Assembly: GCA_018697195.1 (NCBI GenBank)
Contig: CM031858.1
Location: 114,266,380 to 114,330,379 of the forward strand
DNA length: 64,000 nucleotides
Direction: 5' to 3'
Source of the DNA: Certhia americana
Lineage: Eukaryota; Chordata; Aves; Passeriformes; Certhiidae
Part shown: positions 26,622-38,351 of the stretch, piece by piece
Layout of the letters: every line of letters starts with the position of its first letter
Numbering within the stretch: the stretch's first letter is position 1
The notes under the pieces: model-generated
Database searches by the model: none
Told to the model about the DNA's origin: nothing
What the model saw: the letters and a program-made list of their open reading frames with translations, nothing else
Made by a program: the position numbers and the translations under genes

Positions 26622-27958
26622 GAATTCCCCCCACTCACTGAGGACCAGAAAACTTTGCCAAGTAAAAGCATCAAGAAGACATAAACACCATAAATTAACT
26701 GCTTGAAAAAAATCAATGCCACAGATATAACCTAGTGCTTTGCCTGGATTTGATACCTTCAGTGGCTCTGTTGTACCTGTCTTCATATATGCACTGCAAG
26801 AATGCTGACCACTTAAATTTTAATTTTCCAGGTAAGCTGCATATTGGATTTTACAGTTGCTAAATCTTCTGCATGATTCTAAATGAGAAAATCTGAACAA
26901 TACAATAGTGAAAGCAACACGTTCAAAGCCCTGGAATTCTAGAGTTACTATTGAATTACTTTGCTTACTATAGCTTTGCTTGCCAATATAAGTATCAGAA
27001 GTAAGCCTTATTGCACAGAAAGGTTGTGTTTTTTCTTTCCTAAGGACTACTTTTTTTACCATGCTGAAAGTTCTCAGAGATGCCCTTGGAATGTGAAGAC
27101 TCACAGAAGTCCTAGATTTGTTCAGAAAAGTTAGCAGTAACACACAAGATAAAAGTAATTAGAGACATGACTACTTTGCCAAACTAAAGTTCCAGAAGTT
27201 CTGATCCCTGAATACTCTAACCTATTCATGACCTTAAAAGAAAGTATAGTGTTACATTAGTTAAACGTTAACTCCCGAGGACTGCACATTAAAAATGACA
27301 TTTGAAAAATTTTGGTTATTCTTTTTGTATGAGACTGAATATATATGCAATTAAATGGTCTTCCTCAGAAGAAAATCTGATCTGACTACAGAAATTCATT
27401 CGTACAGGATCAATATAGACACAAAGAATTTATAATTTCCTTCCTTAAGTTAATAAGTGTGTTTTAAAAATTTTTGTACTTATATGTCATGTTATGCATC
27501 CAGACACTATGTTGCATCTGCTTCTCTTTTAAATTTGCTCAACCTTATTCTTATTTGACCTGTGTTAATTATTATGTATTTCAAAGACAATTTTTTAATT
27601 AGTTCTTAATTTAGTTCCTGAACTAACTCAAATGAGTTCTTACTTTCCAGATCCTGCACAATAAAACAGAATTGGGCAGAATTTGCCTAGATTCATAAGC
27701 TTAAATTGTCCAAGTCCAATTTCCTTCAAATTTCTAAGAAAGGGAAAGGAAGGCCTTCATTGAGCTTAGCATGAAGAGATCAGATTCGTAAAGAGTAACC
27801 TTATTATTATGTCATTCACTGTGTAGCAGATTTTTTGTAGCTGCAGAAATAATAAAAAAAGCAATAGTCTTGCTAAATATTCTGTGTTGCTGTTTTATTT
27901 TAAGTGCACCTTGTACTTGATCTGCTTTAATTAAATTTTTTCTTTTCTTTTTGTACAG

Positions 27959-28113
27959 TCTATAAATATGTTGTGTCTGTACATGTTGGCCACCGCTGGG
28001 GAGCAGAGGCTTTTGCAAATGTTTATATCACTCTCTAGGGCACAAGAGGGGACACAGGTGTGAGGAAACTTCATACATCTTTAACGAAAGGAAGAACATT
28101 TCAAAGAAATAAG
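27959..28113 (+). pseudogene. PLAT exon e7: domain 3 N-terminal half with one stop
   Basis: The acceptor is tttgtacag and the donor gtaatg. The exon is 155 nt, with two leading bases and a phase-0 end, the same geometry as e1. It reads YKYVVSVHVGHRWGAEAF, ANVYITL, stop, GTRGDTGVRKLHTS and TFQRNK. This is a well-preserved canonical first half; the 'ANVYITL[Y]GTRGDTG' core is unmistakable. The TAG at 28036-28038 replaces the conserved aromatic residue before GTRGD. Apart from this stop nothing looks damaged, so the loss may be recent or, less likely, a sequencing error. It pairs with e8. Confidence 0.85.
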
Positions 28114-30023
28114 GTAATGGCACCATAATGCAGTCTTACATCTGCAGGGGTTAGCACTGCATTAAGTGTCACTTAATGCCTGCTCAGAATACATCTGGCT
28201 AGACAGTCAAGAATTTGGAAACATTCACAGAATTTCTCTTGCAGGTATTCACAATAGACCAATGCCAGTGTTGTTTATTTTCTGTAAGAACGTACCCACA
28301 TGGCAATAAAGACTCCACATGAGCATCACAAAGCAGATTAGTGGGTAGAACCTCTGTGATTATGCTTCTGAATTCTCTTCCAAATTTAGGACAGGACAGG
28401 TAGTAAAAAATCTAAAAGTCAGTGAAAAATTAGTTACAGAAATTTCCAAGAGACTTTTGCAGTCTATGATGTCTCTGAAACCATAATCCAACTTTGAAAC
28501 ACCAATTTAATATCAGTAAGTTTAGACAAGAAACAAAAATTCCACATAGAAAAAGAATGCAAATAAACCCAGTGTTTCTAGATGACCACTATAAATAAAA
28601 TTCTTCTCTTGTGGATTGGACCTCCACTCACTGAAGAAAGAAGTTTGAAAAAACTCACTGCCAAAGTGTCCATTGTCAACGAGAGGCTTAGATTTCTGTG
28701 AAATAATTTTATTAGATAATTACCACAGCACTTGTTAGGGTAAAAGTGGAATCTGTAATGAACTGAAAGAATTTATAAATTTCATCTCTGTGTTTTTCTC
28801 AGAACTATGCCTATATGCAGAAGACAGCACTATGCTGTAATTATTTTAATTTATGTTCATACATGGATTTATTTCCTAAAATACCTTAATTAACAAAGTT
28901 AATGATTTCTGTTCACAATCTGCTGTTGGGTTCTGACTATTATTAGAAAAAAAAAGATTTTTTTGTCTTATGAACGTACTTTCAATATTAGTAGCAGAAA
29001 ATGTACTTCTCAAATATGTTATTTAAAAAGAAATAGGGACAACATGTAGGACTTTGGCAACTACTATATTCTTTCAGAGATCAGTTTGATAAAATCTTGG
29101 GGTTTTAATTGTTTTGACATCCAGTTTAGTAAGTTCCTACTACTGAATTGTTTAATTATGGCTAATTATAGTATTGTTTAATTATGTTTAATTATATTCC
29201 TAGACATTGCTGTTCAAACTCCAGTTGTTCATAACTTTCTGACCTTTACCAGTTACCATGGGCTCCATCTGGTTCCTGGCTGGGCCTTATACAGAATATC
29301 TGGCCTTCTTATAAAACAAGCAACAATTTAGTGGGGCATATAATTTAATTCTTTGAATTTCACGTTTTTCTGTATCTTGTTTATCTGGTCCCTATTCTTA
29401 TCTACTGCTTGTGTTTACTTCTTTCATGACATTCTCTGTCTCAATTCTGCCTCCCTCCCCATCTCTCATCTTTTACTCTTCACTTCATTTTAACTTCTTC
29501 CCTTACTCTTCTAAATTTGCTGTTTCCACAATTATTTTCATTCTGTAAGGAAAGAAAAAAGTCACGTTTTCTGACTACTGGGGAAGAATTTAGAAGCTAT
29601 CTTGGAGTGAACACACTTTAGAACTATTAATATATATTTAGACTGGTATGATGAGTTTTAGAAACTAGATATTTGAAAGATAGAAATTTGATTAGAACCA
29701 AAAGCTTGTCATAACTGTCAGAAAGTTGAGGTATATAAATTTTAATGTAATACGAAATGATTGATGCAGTGATCCATGCTGACCAAAGATCAAATGAAAT
29801 TGCAATGCATCATTAATGATGAATATAGGATTAAGTGTTAGTTCTAAACATTGTGTGCTTTCTTAGTTTCAGCAGGGAGATGCTACATTAAATTTTACAA
29901 AGGAACAGACTTTCAAAATTTTAAATTCTCAGATTAATCCAGGCCTATATTTTCCCTGAAATTCAAGTCAAAATTCTGTTTTATTAAATATTTCCCTTTA
30001 TTAAGTGCTAAGTATTTTTGCAG

Positions 30024-30220
30024 GTGGATTAATTTTTGCCAGAAGCTGTTTCTCTGAGTCATTTGCAAATAGTGGTTATCAGACATGGAGAAGGGTACGG
30101 GGTGGGGATGTACCTCAAGATGGTAACAGTCAAGGAACCACAAGATTCAGATAAAGAATGGACCTTTCCACTGTTGAACTGGCTTGACACTCATCAGGGC
30201 TTATGTGAAACTGTGAGATT
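30024..30220 (+). pseudogene. PLAT exon e8: domain 3 C-terminal half with one stop
   Basis: After the acceptor atttttgcag the phase-0 frame reads VD, stop, FLPEAVSLSHLQIVVIRHGE, GYGVGMYLKMVTV, WTFPLLNWLDTHQGL and ETVRL. These correspond to TDEFxxEAVxLGxL, GPGWYLxxVxV and FPxNRWLD of PLAT. A TAA at 30030-30032 sits where Glu or Thr is usual in 'VDEF'. One substitution from GAA would create it. The right end is uncertain: a gt at 30221 leaves two bases instead of the expected one, so the donor may also be shifted or lost. The remainder of the exon is open. Confidence 0.82.
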
Positions 30221-31586
30221 GTAACAGCTGGTAAATTCTGCAAAACTGGCCTGCCCATTTTTATATACATACTTTTGACTACAGCTCTTTCAGATCACTA
30301 TAGTATCTTTCTTTCATTGAAAATGTGGATTTTCAGTTCTACCTTAGTGTTATAGCAGAGCCACATCTGTTAAGGTCAAAGTTAATATAATTCTATCTTG
30401 TCAATGTGTTGTGTATGGAACACCTGCCTTCCAAATTAAACACAGCATATTTCAATGAGACATAAATAGCTGAGCTTAGGATGTGCACCTCATGGGAATA
30501 AATAGCTTAAATTTTATGCACTATTTTTCAGCTTAAAATCTCATTTGAAATCGAAAGAAAAATTACTTCAGTGAAATGAGCCTAGTCTTTGCCTGAGAGA
30601 TTATTCCACAGCACAAAGCAGCAGTTTGGGTATGCTTATTTCTGCTCATTTCACACCTACTACTTCATCATAATTGGTGCAAAAAGTAAACCTGGATGTC
30701 CCTGGCAAAAGAGCATTTAGAGCAGGACTTTTAGTCATTTAGAGGTAGTAAATGATTTCTTCCTTCAATCCTGTGAAAACCATGCAATGCAAAGGAAATG
30801 AACTACAGAACTTTGTCCAGATGGGATAAGACATCAAGTGTCCTTGATTCAGTTGTGTGGTTTTTCTGAGTTGTAGAAAGTACATTTTCCTGAGCTGTTC
30901 CTCTTCATGAAATCATTCTCACTTTGCCCAGAAAGTTTAAGCAGAATTAAAATGAAGAATAACAGCAACTAATGAAGAAAAAGAGAGGTAGATAGTAATA
31001 TTGATGATCTGAGGATCTGGTAAATAATTTTGTGTGTTTATTATAGGTTACCTTTCTCACACTATTTTAGCACCTATTGTATTGCTAGGTAACATCTAGT
31101 GACTAGCAAAGTTCATTAGAATTGTTCGTTTTGCATTAGGTGCCTACATGCTACATACGGCTACATGCTCTTAAATGATAAATTTGCTTTAGTAACACTG
31201 ATTGCTTTTTAAAGAACAATTACTAAGATCTCTAAAAGATGACTAAGTATTGTCTTAGAAATTACTTCCAAACATGACAAGGAAAATACATTGGCATCAA
31301 AAAATGCAATTGAAACTAAATTTTAAACACAGAAAGAACATTAAGCTGCTAAATTCTTCTCAAAAAAATATAATAAATATATTGATGTGTTATTTTTAGT
31401 GAGCAGTTGCTATAGATACAACATAACCTGCAAAAAGAGCTTTGTTTATGTATTGTAAAGGCTATGGTCCTGCTAGATTATGCCATTCTCTTGTGCTGTT
31501 ATCTTTCCTTTCTCTTTGATAATTTTTAAAGGTAGAAGTTCAACTCTTAAGTCCTAAACTGCCTGAAATCAACAAAAAGTCATCAG

Positions 31587-31744
31587 GTTTCTGGATAATG
31601 GATATCACTGTATCTGACTTGAGTAGTGAAGAGGATCAAATATGCCTTTCTCTCATCTTCTACGGCAACCTGAGTCACAAAAAGTTGCCACTTCAAGTCA
31701 CAGGAAAAGCAATTCAGACCAAAGTACTTCAACCTTTCTCCATT
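31587..31744 (+). pseudogene. PLAT exon e9: domain 4 N-terminal half, donor missing
   Basis: The open frame reads FWIMDITVSD, CLSLIFYGNLSHKKLPL and LQPFSI, the divergent first-half type also seen in e5 (WWRVQVKTD, LVIYGSKRKSDELLL, DEFI). Taking the acceptor at gtcatcag gives the usual two leading bases and a 158-nt exon. An alternative acceptor (tttttaaag, exon from 31532) is in frame but in phase 0. At the expected phase-0 end after ATT the sequence is acaaga, where e5 has gtaagc, so no GT donor exists there. Read-through hits TAA at 31775. I infer that splicing to e10 is lost, but an unusual donor elsewhere cannot be excluded. Confidence 0.65.
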
Positions 31745-32873
31745 ACAAGAAAAACCTACGAAACATGTAGCCAATAATCCACTTAATTCTGAGATAAATT
31801 GTTTCTTTAAACTAAACTACCAAATTGATTTTTAAGTCCTCTGTGTAGTTTGGCTCAGATCATCATTTTTTTTTTTTTTGTAGGTAGCAACACACGAACA
31901 ATGGTTTTTGAATGAGCAAATTCTCCCAGTGTCTCATACTGAGAATGTTTAAGTGAGCGAATTAGTCCCTTGGTGCATATCACTGTGTGTACCACGCGGC
32001 AGGTACTGATTTACAGGCTTTGTTGATCTCACAAAAATCAGCAATTTGTAAGCATACAATATGCCATGAGATACTGTAGAACTTTTGGGCCTGATGATAG
32101 AGAAGGAAGAACCATAAATGAGATTAAATGCACAGATGCACAGAATGTACAGAAGGTTAATTTTTCTCTTTTCTCTCTCATGTGATTTATTCATTCCTGC
32201 CATCAATTTCTCTGAACTGCTTTTTCTAGTATGATTTCTCTTTCCCCCTGTTATTTATTGTCTCTTCCTTTCCCTCTTAATAAATAGAATTTTAAAATAG
32301 AGCTAAAGAAATAATTTCCTGTATCCTCTTTAATGAAATGGGAACTAAGACTAGACTAGCCAAAACATGATCCAAAATGAGGAGTTCTCGGAGGGTTTTT
32401 CTGCGTTATTTCCAAGAATTACCAGAGGTAAATAAAAAATCAATAGTATGAAATAGGAAATGCCCTGTCAGAGGAAGGGCTGAAGTGAGATCACTTGGAG
32501 ATCAAGATCACTTGAAGTAGAAATCATGGATTTCTACTATCTGAGCATATCTAAAATGAAAGAGCAGGGGAAAGAATCCAAGAAGTATCTAATAGGAAAA
32601 GACAACTTCTGTTTTCTCCCTTTTTTTTTCCCTTAAAATGAAAAAAACTATGTTGTTTTTAAGCCACTAATTATAATTTATGAGGCCTCTTCTGCTCTCA
32701 CTTACTCAAGCAATGGTATGTCCTTGAGATGGTGTGTTATCCCCAGTAGAACTAGATTGTTTTTTTTCTCAAGTATGAATGCAAGATTTAATGTACAACT
32801 GCTATGATCTAGAGTGAGGATTAAGGATCTCTTGGAAGTTTCTTCAAAACTGGATTAGCTTTCTATCGTGGTT

Positions 32874-33513
32874 TGAACGACAGGTGTCTGCTAAGGAAGG
32901 CAGGAGCCTCCCTTGGAATGGAGAATTGAAACCCCCTCCCTCTGAATTATTATAATTTTGAAATTAAAGGACTCTCAGGCAAAGATTTAGGAATAATAGT
33001 TCTTTATTACGGGAAGTAAAATAAACAATAAAACAAAAACACATGCAGTAAGGCAAACAAATAAACAAACAAACCCCACTGACAGAGTCAGGATACAACC
33101 TGACACCCTGTGTGTCAGGGTGTTGGTGGCAGTCCCATTCAATGGTGGCTGCAGTCCCAGTGGCAGATGTGGCTCTGTTGAAGTGATGCTCCTGTAGAAA
33201 AGTGGAGTTTTTTTGCTGAAGGTCCAGTGGTGAGAGATGAGCCTGGTCCTCCTCTGGGAATCCAGTGGAAAAGGCTGGCTTGCTCTTCCAACTCCCAGAT
33301 TTTTATCCAGGTAGGAATGTTTGGCTCCTCCCTCTGGCTGAAGCATTTCCCAGTGGGATGATGTAATTCTATCAGTGAAACTCAATGCCCATTAGCAGAA
33401 GATCTCTCCCTGGAGGGAGGCTGGGTTGTGGAAGAGATAAGAAAACTGCCCCAGCAGGTTTATTGACAGTTGGCCATTGACAGACAATTACACCACCACC
33501 CCCCGACACCCCA
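32874..33513 (-). mobile_element. Solo LTR, minus strand, related to 43762-44433
   Basis: The left part (gtggtttgaacgacaggtgt) and the poly-A region (aataatagttctttatta) match the organisation of the LTR at 43762-44433. On the minus strand, GGATAAAAATC near 33300 serves as a TATA box and AATAAAGAAC near 33000 as a polyadenylation signal. No internal retroviral sequence is attached. Candidate 5-bp flanks are ctttc on the left and gtttc on the right, four of five matching. A 132-codon minus-strand frame inside it is chance. Confidence 0.75.
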
Positions 33514-33976
33514 GTTTCATCAGATGGTGATAGAATACAGAGTTTTGGTTACATTTTGCACTGCAGTCCATGATATTTTCTTTCAAATTTATAATTATCT
33601 GCATCATTTTTATTATTGTAAGAAATATATCCAGTAGTGTCCAGAGTTTAAAAAATTGACTAAAGCTTCTGTGCCTGAAAATAATCTACTGAAACTGTGT
33701 AATATATATGAACATTGTGCCTTCTTCTGTGTACAAATTTCAGCAGTGAAAGCCATTGCTTGTTCCTTAATATCAAACCTCAAGCATTCCATCTCCTTAT
33801 TCATGTTTTTAAATCAATTTCATATTGATTAGAAAGGGGAAAAATAGTTCTAGTTATAAATCTGCCCCAGATTTTAAATACTGAAGTTTGTTAAACTTTT
33901 GCATACAGCTGCCAACCACATTTGTTCTGGCACAATTGAAATGATCTCCATTCTTCTTCTCATTCTCCTCACACAG

Positions 33977-34187
33977 GATGAACTGGCAGATATTGGCTCA
34001 ATATACAAGGTTCAGGTAACTGGCCCACACAGTGAGCTAGAACAGCCATGGGACTTAGATTTACTGCATATGAAGCACACAGGTACAAAGGAAGAGATGT
34101 ATTTAGCTTTTGACTGCTGGTTCAACCCTAAGAAAGACAAATGTGTGGAGCTGCCAGCTCTCTATGCAGATCAGGAGCCTCTGCCTG
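33977..34187 (+). CDS. PLAT exon e10: domain 4 C-terminal half
   Basis: The acceptor follows a pyrimidine tract ending cctcacacag; the donor is gtaagc. The exon is 211 nt, starts in phase 0, ends with one base of a Gly codon and has no stop. It reads DELADIGSIYKVQVTGP, LDLLHMKHTGTKEEMYLAFD and CWFNPKKDKCVELPAL. These match the LGxxYKVxI, WxLxxVxVxxxxTG and FxCxxWLxxxxxD strands of PLAT, the most diverged second half here. Because it begins at the same intron position as e6, it can join e5 in frame and complete a hybrid PLAT domain. It also leaves the phase that e13 needs. Confidence 0.82.
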
Positions 34188-34735
34188 GTAAGCTATGTCC
34201 TTTTCTGTTACTGGGGTCAGGATCTGTCGCTGAAATACCAGTATATCTCTTTTGGGCTGAAAATACTATGGGAAGATTTCCACAAGAATTTGATATTAAG
34301 AAATGTGATGGTTTTGCACATACGTTTACCACAAGAGAGAAATCATTGGTATGAGGATTATGAGAGATGCTCCAACTGCTGATACCAAACATTGTATTTT
34401 GCTTCTTTCACATTAGATGATGCTCCAGTTTTAGCTCTTGATTATTTATTGTCTCTTCAAATTAATGCCATGTCAGCTGAAGATGAGTACAAAATATCAT
34501 CTACTGTGTGATATTATTTGTCTCTTCCTATTCACAAAGCAATATATATGATCTAGAAACAGTAGAGAGGGAAAGAATTGCAGACTCCTTGCACAACAAA
34601 TGTAGGATTTTTAAAATGCTGCATAGACAGCCAGCAAAGAGATATCCAAGAATTTCAATTACACTAGTGTTTTATTGATGTCAATGAGAAATTTATAGCA
34701 CAGGCAGTGATAGTCTACAAAAATACACATTAAGT

Positions 34736-35320
34736 TGTGAAGCATCCGATTCTAGCCCGGATGAGATAACCAGCGCTTCGTCTCAGGTCACCCACCCTTG
34801 GCATCTTTATGAGAGAGACACTCTGATTCAGTCATCCAAAACCAGAGCTTTTTAATAACAGGAAAATAACAAAGTATAAGCCATGCACCGTACAAGGGAA
34901 CGAACCGAAAAAGAGCGGGAAGGTCCAGGGTCACAGCATTTTTAAGCACGAACATGGGGGAGGGGTTTAGGGTGGAGAAAGGAGGGATAGTCCAATGGGG
35001 GAAGGTGATTAGGAATATGGAAAATACTGCAGCAAAATACAACCAATAACAACAACGAGAACTGAGAACTTTCTGGAAATGATTTCCATAAACCAAATGA
35101 GGCAATTGGGGGTGGGTTTCACCCTGATTGAGAGCTGACCCATGGTTCGGAGTTAAGAATTCCACCCCTATCTGTAGGGCAGACTACTACAAAGTTGCAT
35201 GTTTCTCTGCTGTTAGTAACACATATGAATGGTATGATGCCACAGAAATAATTAAGCGATTTCTTCCACCACCCCCCCTCATCCCCCCTCCCTCTGGAAC
35301 ATCCAATTGTACACTGCTAA
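34736..35320 (-). mobile_element. Probable solo LTR, minus strand
   Basis: A GC-richer segment between e10 and the next AT-rich intron. On the minus strand it carries TTATACTTTG near 34880 and ATTAAAAAGC near 34850, reminiscent of TATA and polyadenylation signals, and no internal retroviral genes. A 125-codon minus-strand frame inside it has no recognisable domain. I could not fix the ends or find a target-site duplication. Confidence 0.5.
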
Positions 35321-38300
35321 CTTGATCACCAGTACTTAAGGACAAGCTTCCCAGTTATTCAGCTCATTAGAATAAAGAGGATTGATGGAGAGAGTAAAGA
35401 TCACATATTGAGAGTTTTAGTGCCAGTTAAGAGGTTTATTGCTAGAGGCTATCGTACAAAGAGCATTCTGCTTAAACGGAAACTAATAGAAAAATATGGA
35501 AGCAGCACAAAAAAAGAAATAAAATAGACCACATGGACTTTTCCAGACCATTCTCTAAGGAGAGTATCCTAAATATTTCATCCAACTTAAAGTTGGAACT
35601 TGAAAAGTAAAACAGCTAAGACCTTTTAAATTTCTGGTTTTGTGTGGGTTTGCCTTAAAAAAAATTGTCACCTTGTATCCATGTACTTAAAAATCTTACC
35701 ATTTTAGACTTTTGATCCATCAGATTCAAAAAACATGGGATGTCGGATGTAATATGTTCTGGATGTATAATCATGAATATAGTAATTCCAGGCTCTATTT
35801 CCTTAATTTATTTATGAAAAAATGAGAACTATAAACATGAACAATTATTTTCTGAACTCAAACTTGTTACATTTTTTACTGCATATAAAAAGTACAAAAA
35901 TTTAAAAAAAATTAAAATTCTAGAATACACCTCTCAGAGCCTCTATTATGCTAAGACCCAAATGGAGAAAGCATTATTCTGATATGTAAAGTAATTAATT
36001 ATTGAGATACATTAGAAATTTAGGGTGTTTTTCTTAGAAAATTCCTGGGAAAATATGTGTATATACTCTCCCTCAAAAATTAATTCATCGATGTGAGCAT
36101 CTACCAACCTAGAAAGTTTCTCACTTTCCAGTGTCCAGTGATTTACAACTAGAAGTGTTAATATCACTTGTATTCTTTGTGGTCCCAATACTACTTCAGT
36201 CTAAAATATCTTTGTTATATTCTGGTTTTATTCAGAGATAAACACATAAGAAATTAGTACAAAATAATAATAGAAATAAATACTATGTATTTAGTCTCCT
36301 ATCTTTAATTTATGGGACTTTTTTCCTTTTTAAATGAGGATTAGGTGATTGCTTTTAGTTTTACAATGTGTTGGCTTACATCTGAAAGACATTTTTTTAT
36401 AAATAGGATTGGGAAGAGACGAAGAATGACAAGCTTGAACAGAATACCTTGTCTTAGTAGATTTTTTTTATTAGGTATGCTGTTCGTACAGAACACCATC
36501 CGAATGGTCCCAAATTCAGCCTCTAAACTTTTGCCCCATTTTCCAGCCTTCCTCATCTCCTTTCTATTATGACTCCTTTCACAGAGGCTACTTTGTATTT
36601 TTTTATTTCACTTAAAGAGCAGAAAATTAATAGGAATTATTTGCTATGACTACACTGAGCTTTAAATTATGCATCAATAGATTCAGCAGATTCAGCTAAA
36701 AATACCGACTCAACAGAAACACTATATACATTTCTAAACTAAGCTCATGGTTCTGTATATTAATGACTCAATTATTAATGGACAAAAGCAGTAACAATGT
36801 GAGCGCTGTGATTTCTAATCTAGCCCCACAGAAGTGATCAGACACATGGACCAAAACATTTTGTTATCCATAAAAGTAGTTTTTTGACTTAACAGATATG
36901 CTCTCATGGCCCAGTTACATGTACAAGGCAACACCCTGAATGAACAACACAGAAACTTCATATCCTAGCTCCCCTGAAAGTAAAATGCCATTGGCTAAAT
37001 CCAGGTGATCCATTGGCTAAACCCTAAAGGGTCACCTGGACAGCTCATGTATTTTTAACCATCTAGAACTCCAGAAAGATCAAGTTTGTGTAGCTGCACT
37101 GACTGCAATGCATCTATGTTGTCTTTTACCTGGTAGTGCATATTTAATTCCCTTGAAGGAAGGAATGAGAGATTGGGGCCCCAGGCAGGTAAAACTATTG
37201 GTTTACTCTTATCATCACACATGAGTGTTACCATCAATTATAAGAATTTTCCTAGCCCTTTGTTTAAGTTATTTAAAAAAAATAGTCCTGGGGGAGTCCC
37301 TCAAGCAAATAGTGCTGCAGTGAAATAAAGCTACTTTGAAGCAAACAGATTTTCTAGGACATCATCTTCATGAAATAAAAGCCAAAGAGAAATAAATAAA
37401 TTCCAGAATTTTATTTATTTAAATTTCAAAAGCTTATTGAAATGAACACACCTTTATTAGCAGACTTATAGAGCCCCTATTATTCAATGAATCCTTTTAA
37501 ATATTAATTTTACAGTCTATACAAACCCACCCTTCAAAACTGTTAATCCTGTTATGGGACCTCTTTATTTTAAAAATAGAAAGAAATAGCTATATAAGAT
37601 GTCACAATATTTGAATTCAGCCTTTTTGATTATAACACTCAACATGAACACTCAACTTGTGAAAAGAGCTGTAAGAAAAGCTTAAAATAAATAACCTCAG
37701 AACACTTTTTTTTCCCTCCCTGTTTTCCTATCACCTACGCATGAAACTAAATGACAGCTTTAGCTTCTGGGTTCATTGAATCATTCTTAAACCCACTAGA
37801 ATTTTCTCATAATTATAATCTTTTTTAAAGAGAACACAATTTGCTCAAATAGACCATTTCTATCTTGGAAAAAATTTGATTGAAGAAGAAAAATATACTG
37901 AGAATATCAGATGTTTCCAGGATATATACTTAGATATTCATGTATCCTATGATGTACATGAGACTGAAATCTATGTTTCAGACTTGAATAGTGTGCATTT
38001 CCATGCTCTCTAGCTTGTTCTGTCAGCTGTGAAACTGAAAGGGCTTGGTTTCTCCTCAGTTTCATGCCTGTCTAAAGCACCGCACCCCTCCTTTGCACAC
38101 ATGACTTGCCTGGGAAAGCAGATATTGTAGACCCAGCCAAGTTCCAGGGAGGGACAAGAGGCACAGTGAGGCTGGAAGACTTTCTCCATCATGTAAGTGT
38201 CACAGAGTCTAGATGTTGTCTATGCTTTACTTCTACAGTGATGAAGGTTGTGGGAGTAAGGGCTGATAATATTTGATGGTCAAAGATAGCTCAGTACTTG

Positions 38301-38333
38301 TAAAATGCTGGATCTTAAGGCTGCTCTGTTCTT

Positions 38334-38351
38334 AAAAAAAAAAAAAAAAAA
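38334..38351 (+). repeat. Poly-A run
   Basis: Eighteen consecutive A residues, followed by AGAAG. There is no recognisable retrocopy upstream. Confidence 0.9.

Noticed and set aside
33899..34354. 151-codon + strand frame as a complete gene
   Set aside because: Only 33977-34187 shows PLAT similarity, and it is bounded by good splice sites. The flanks are intron read-through.
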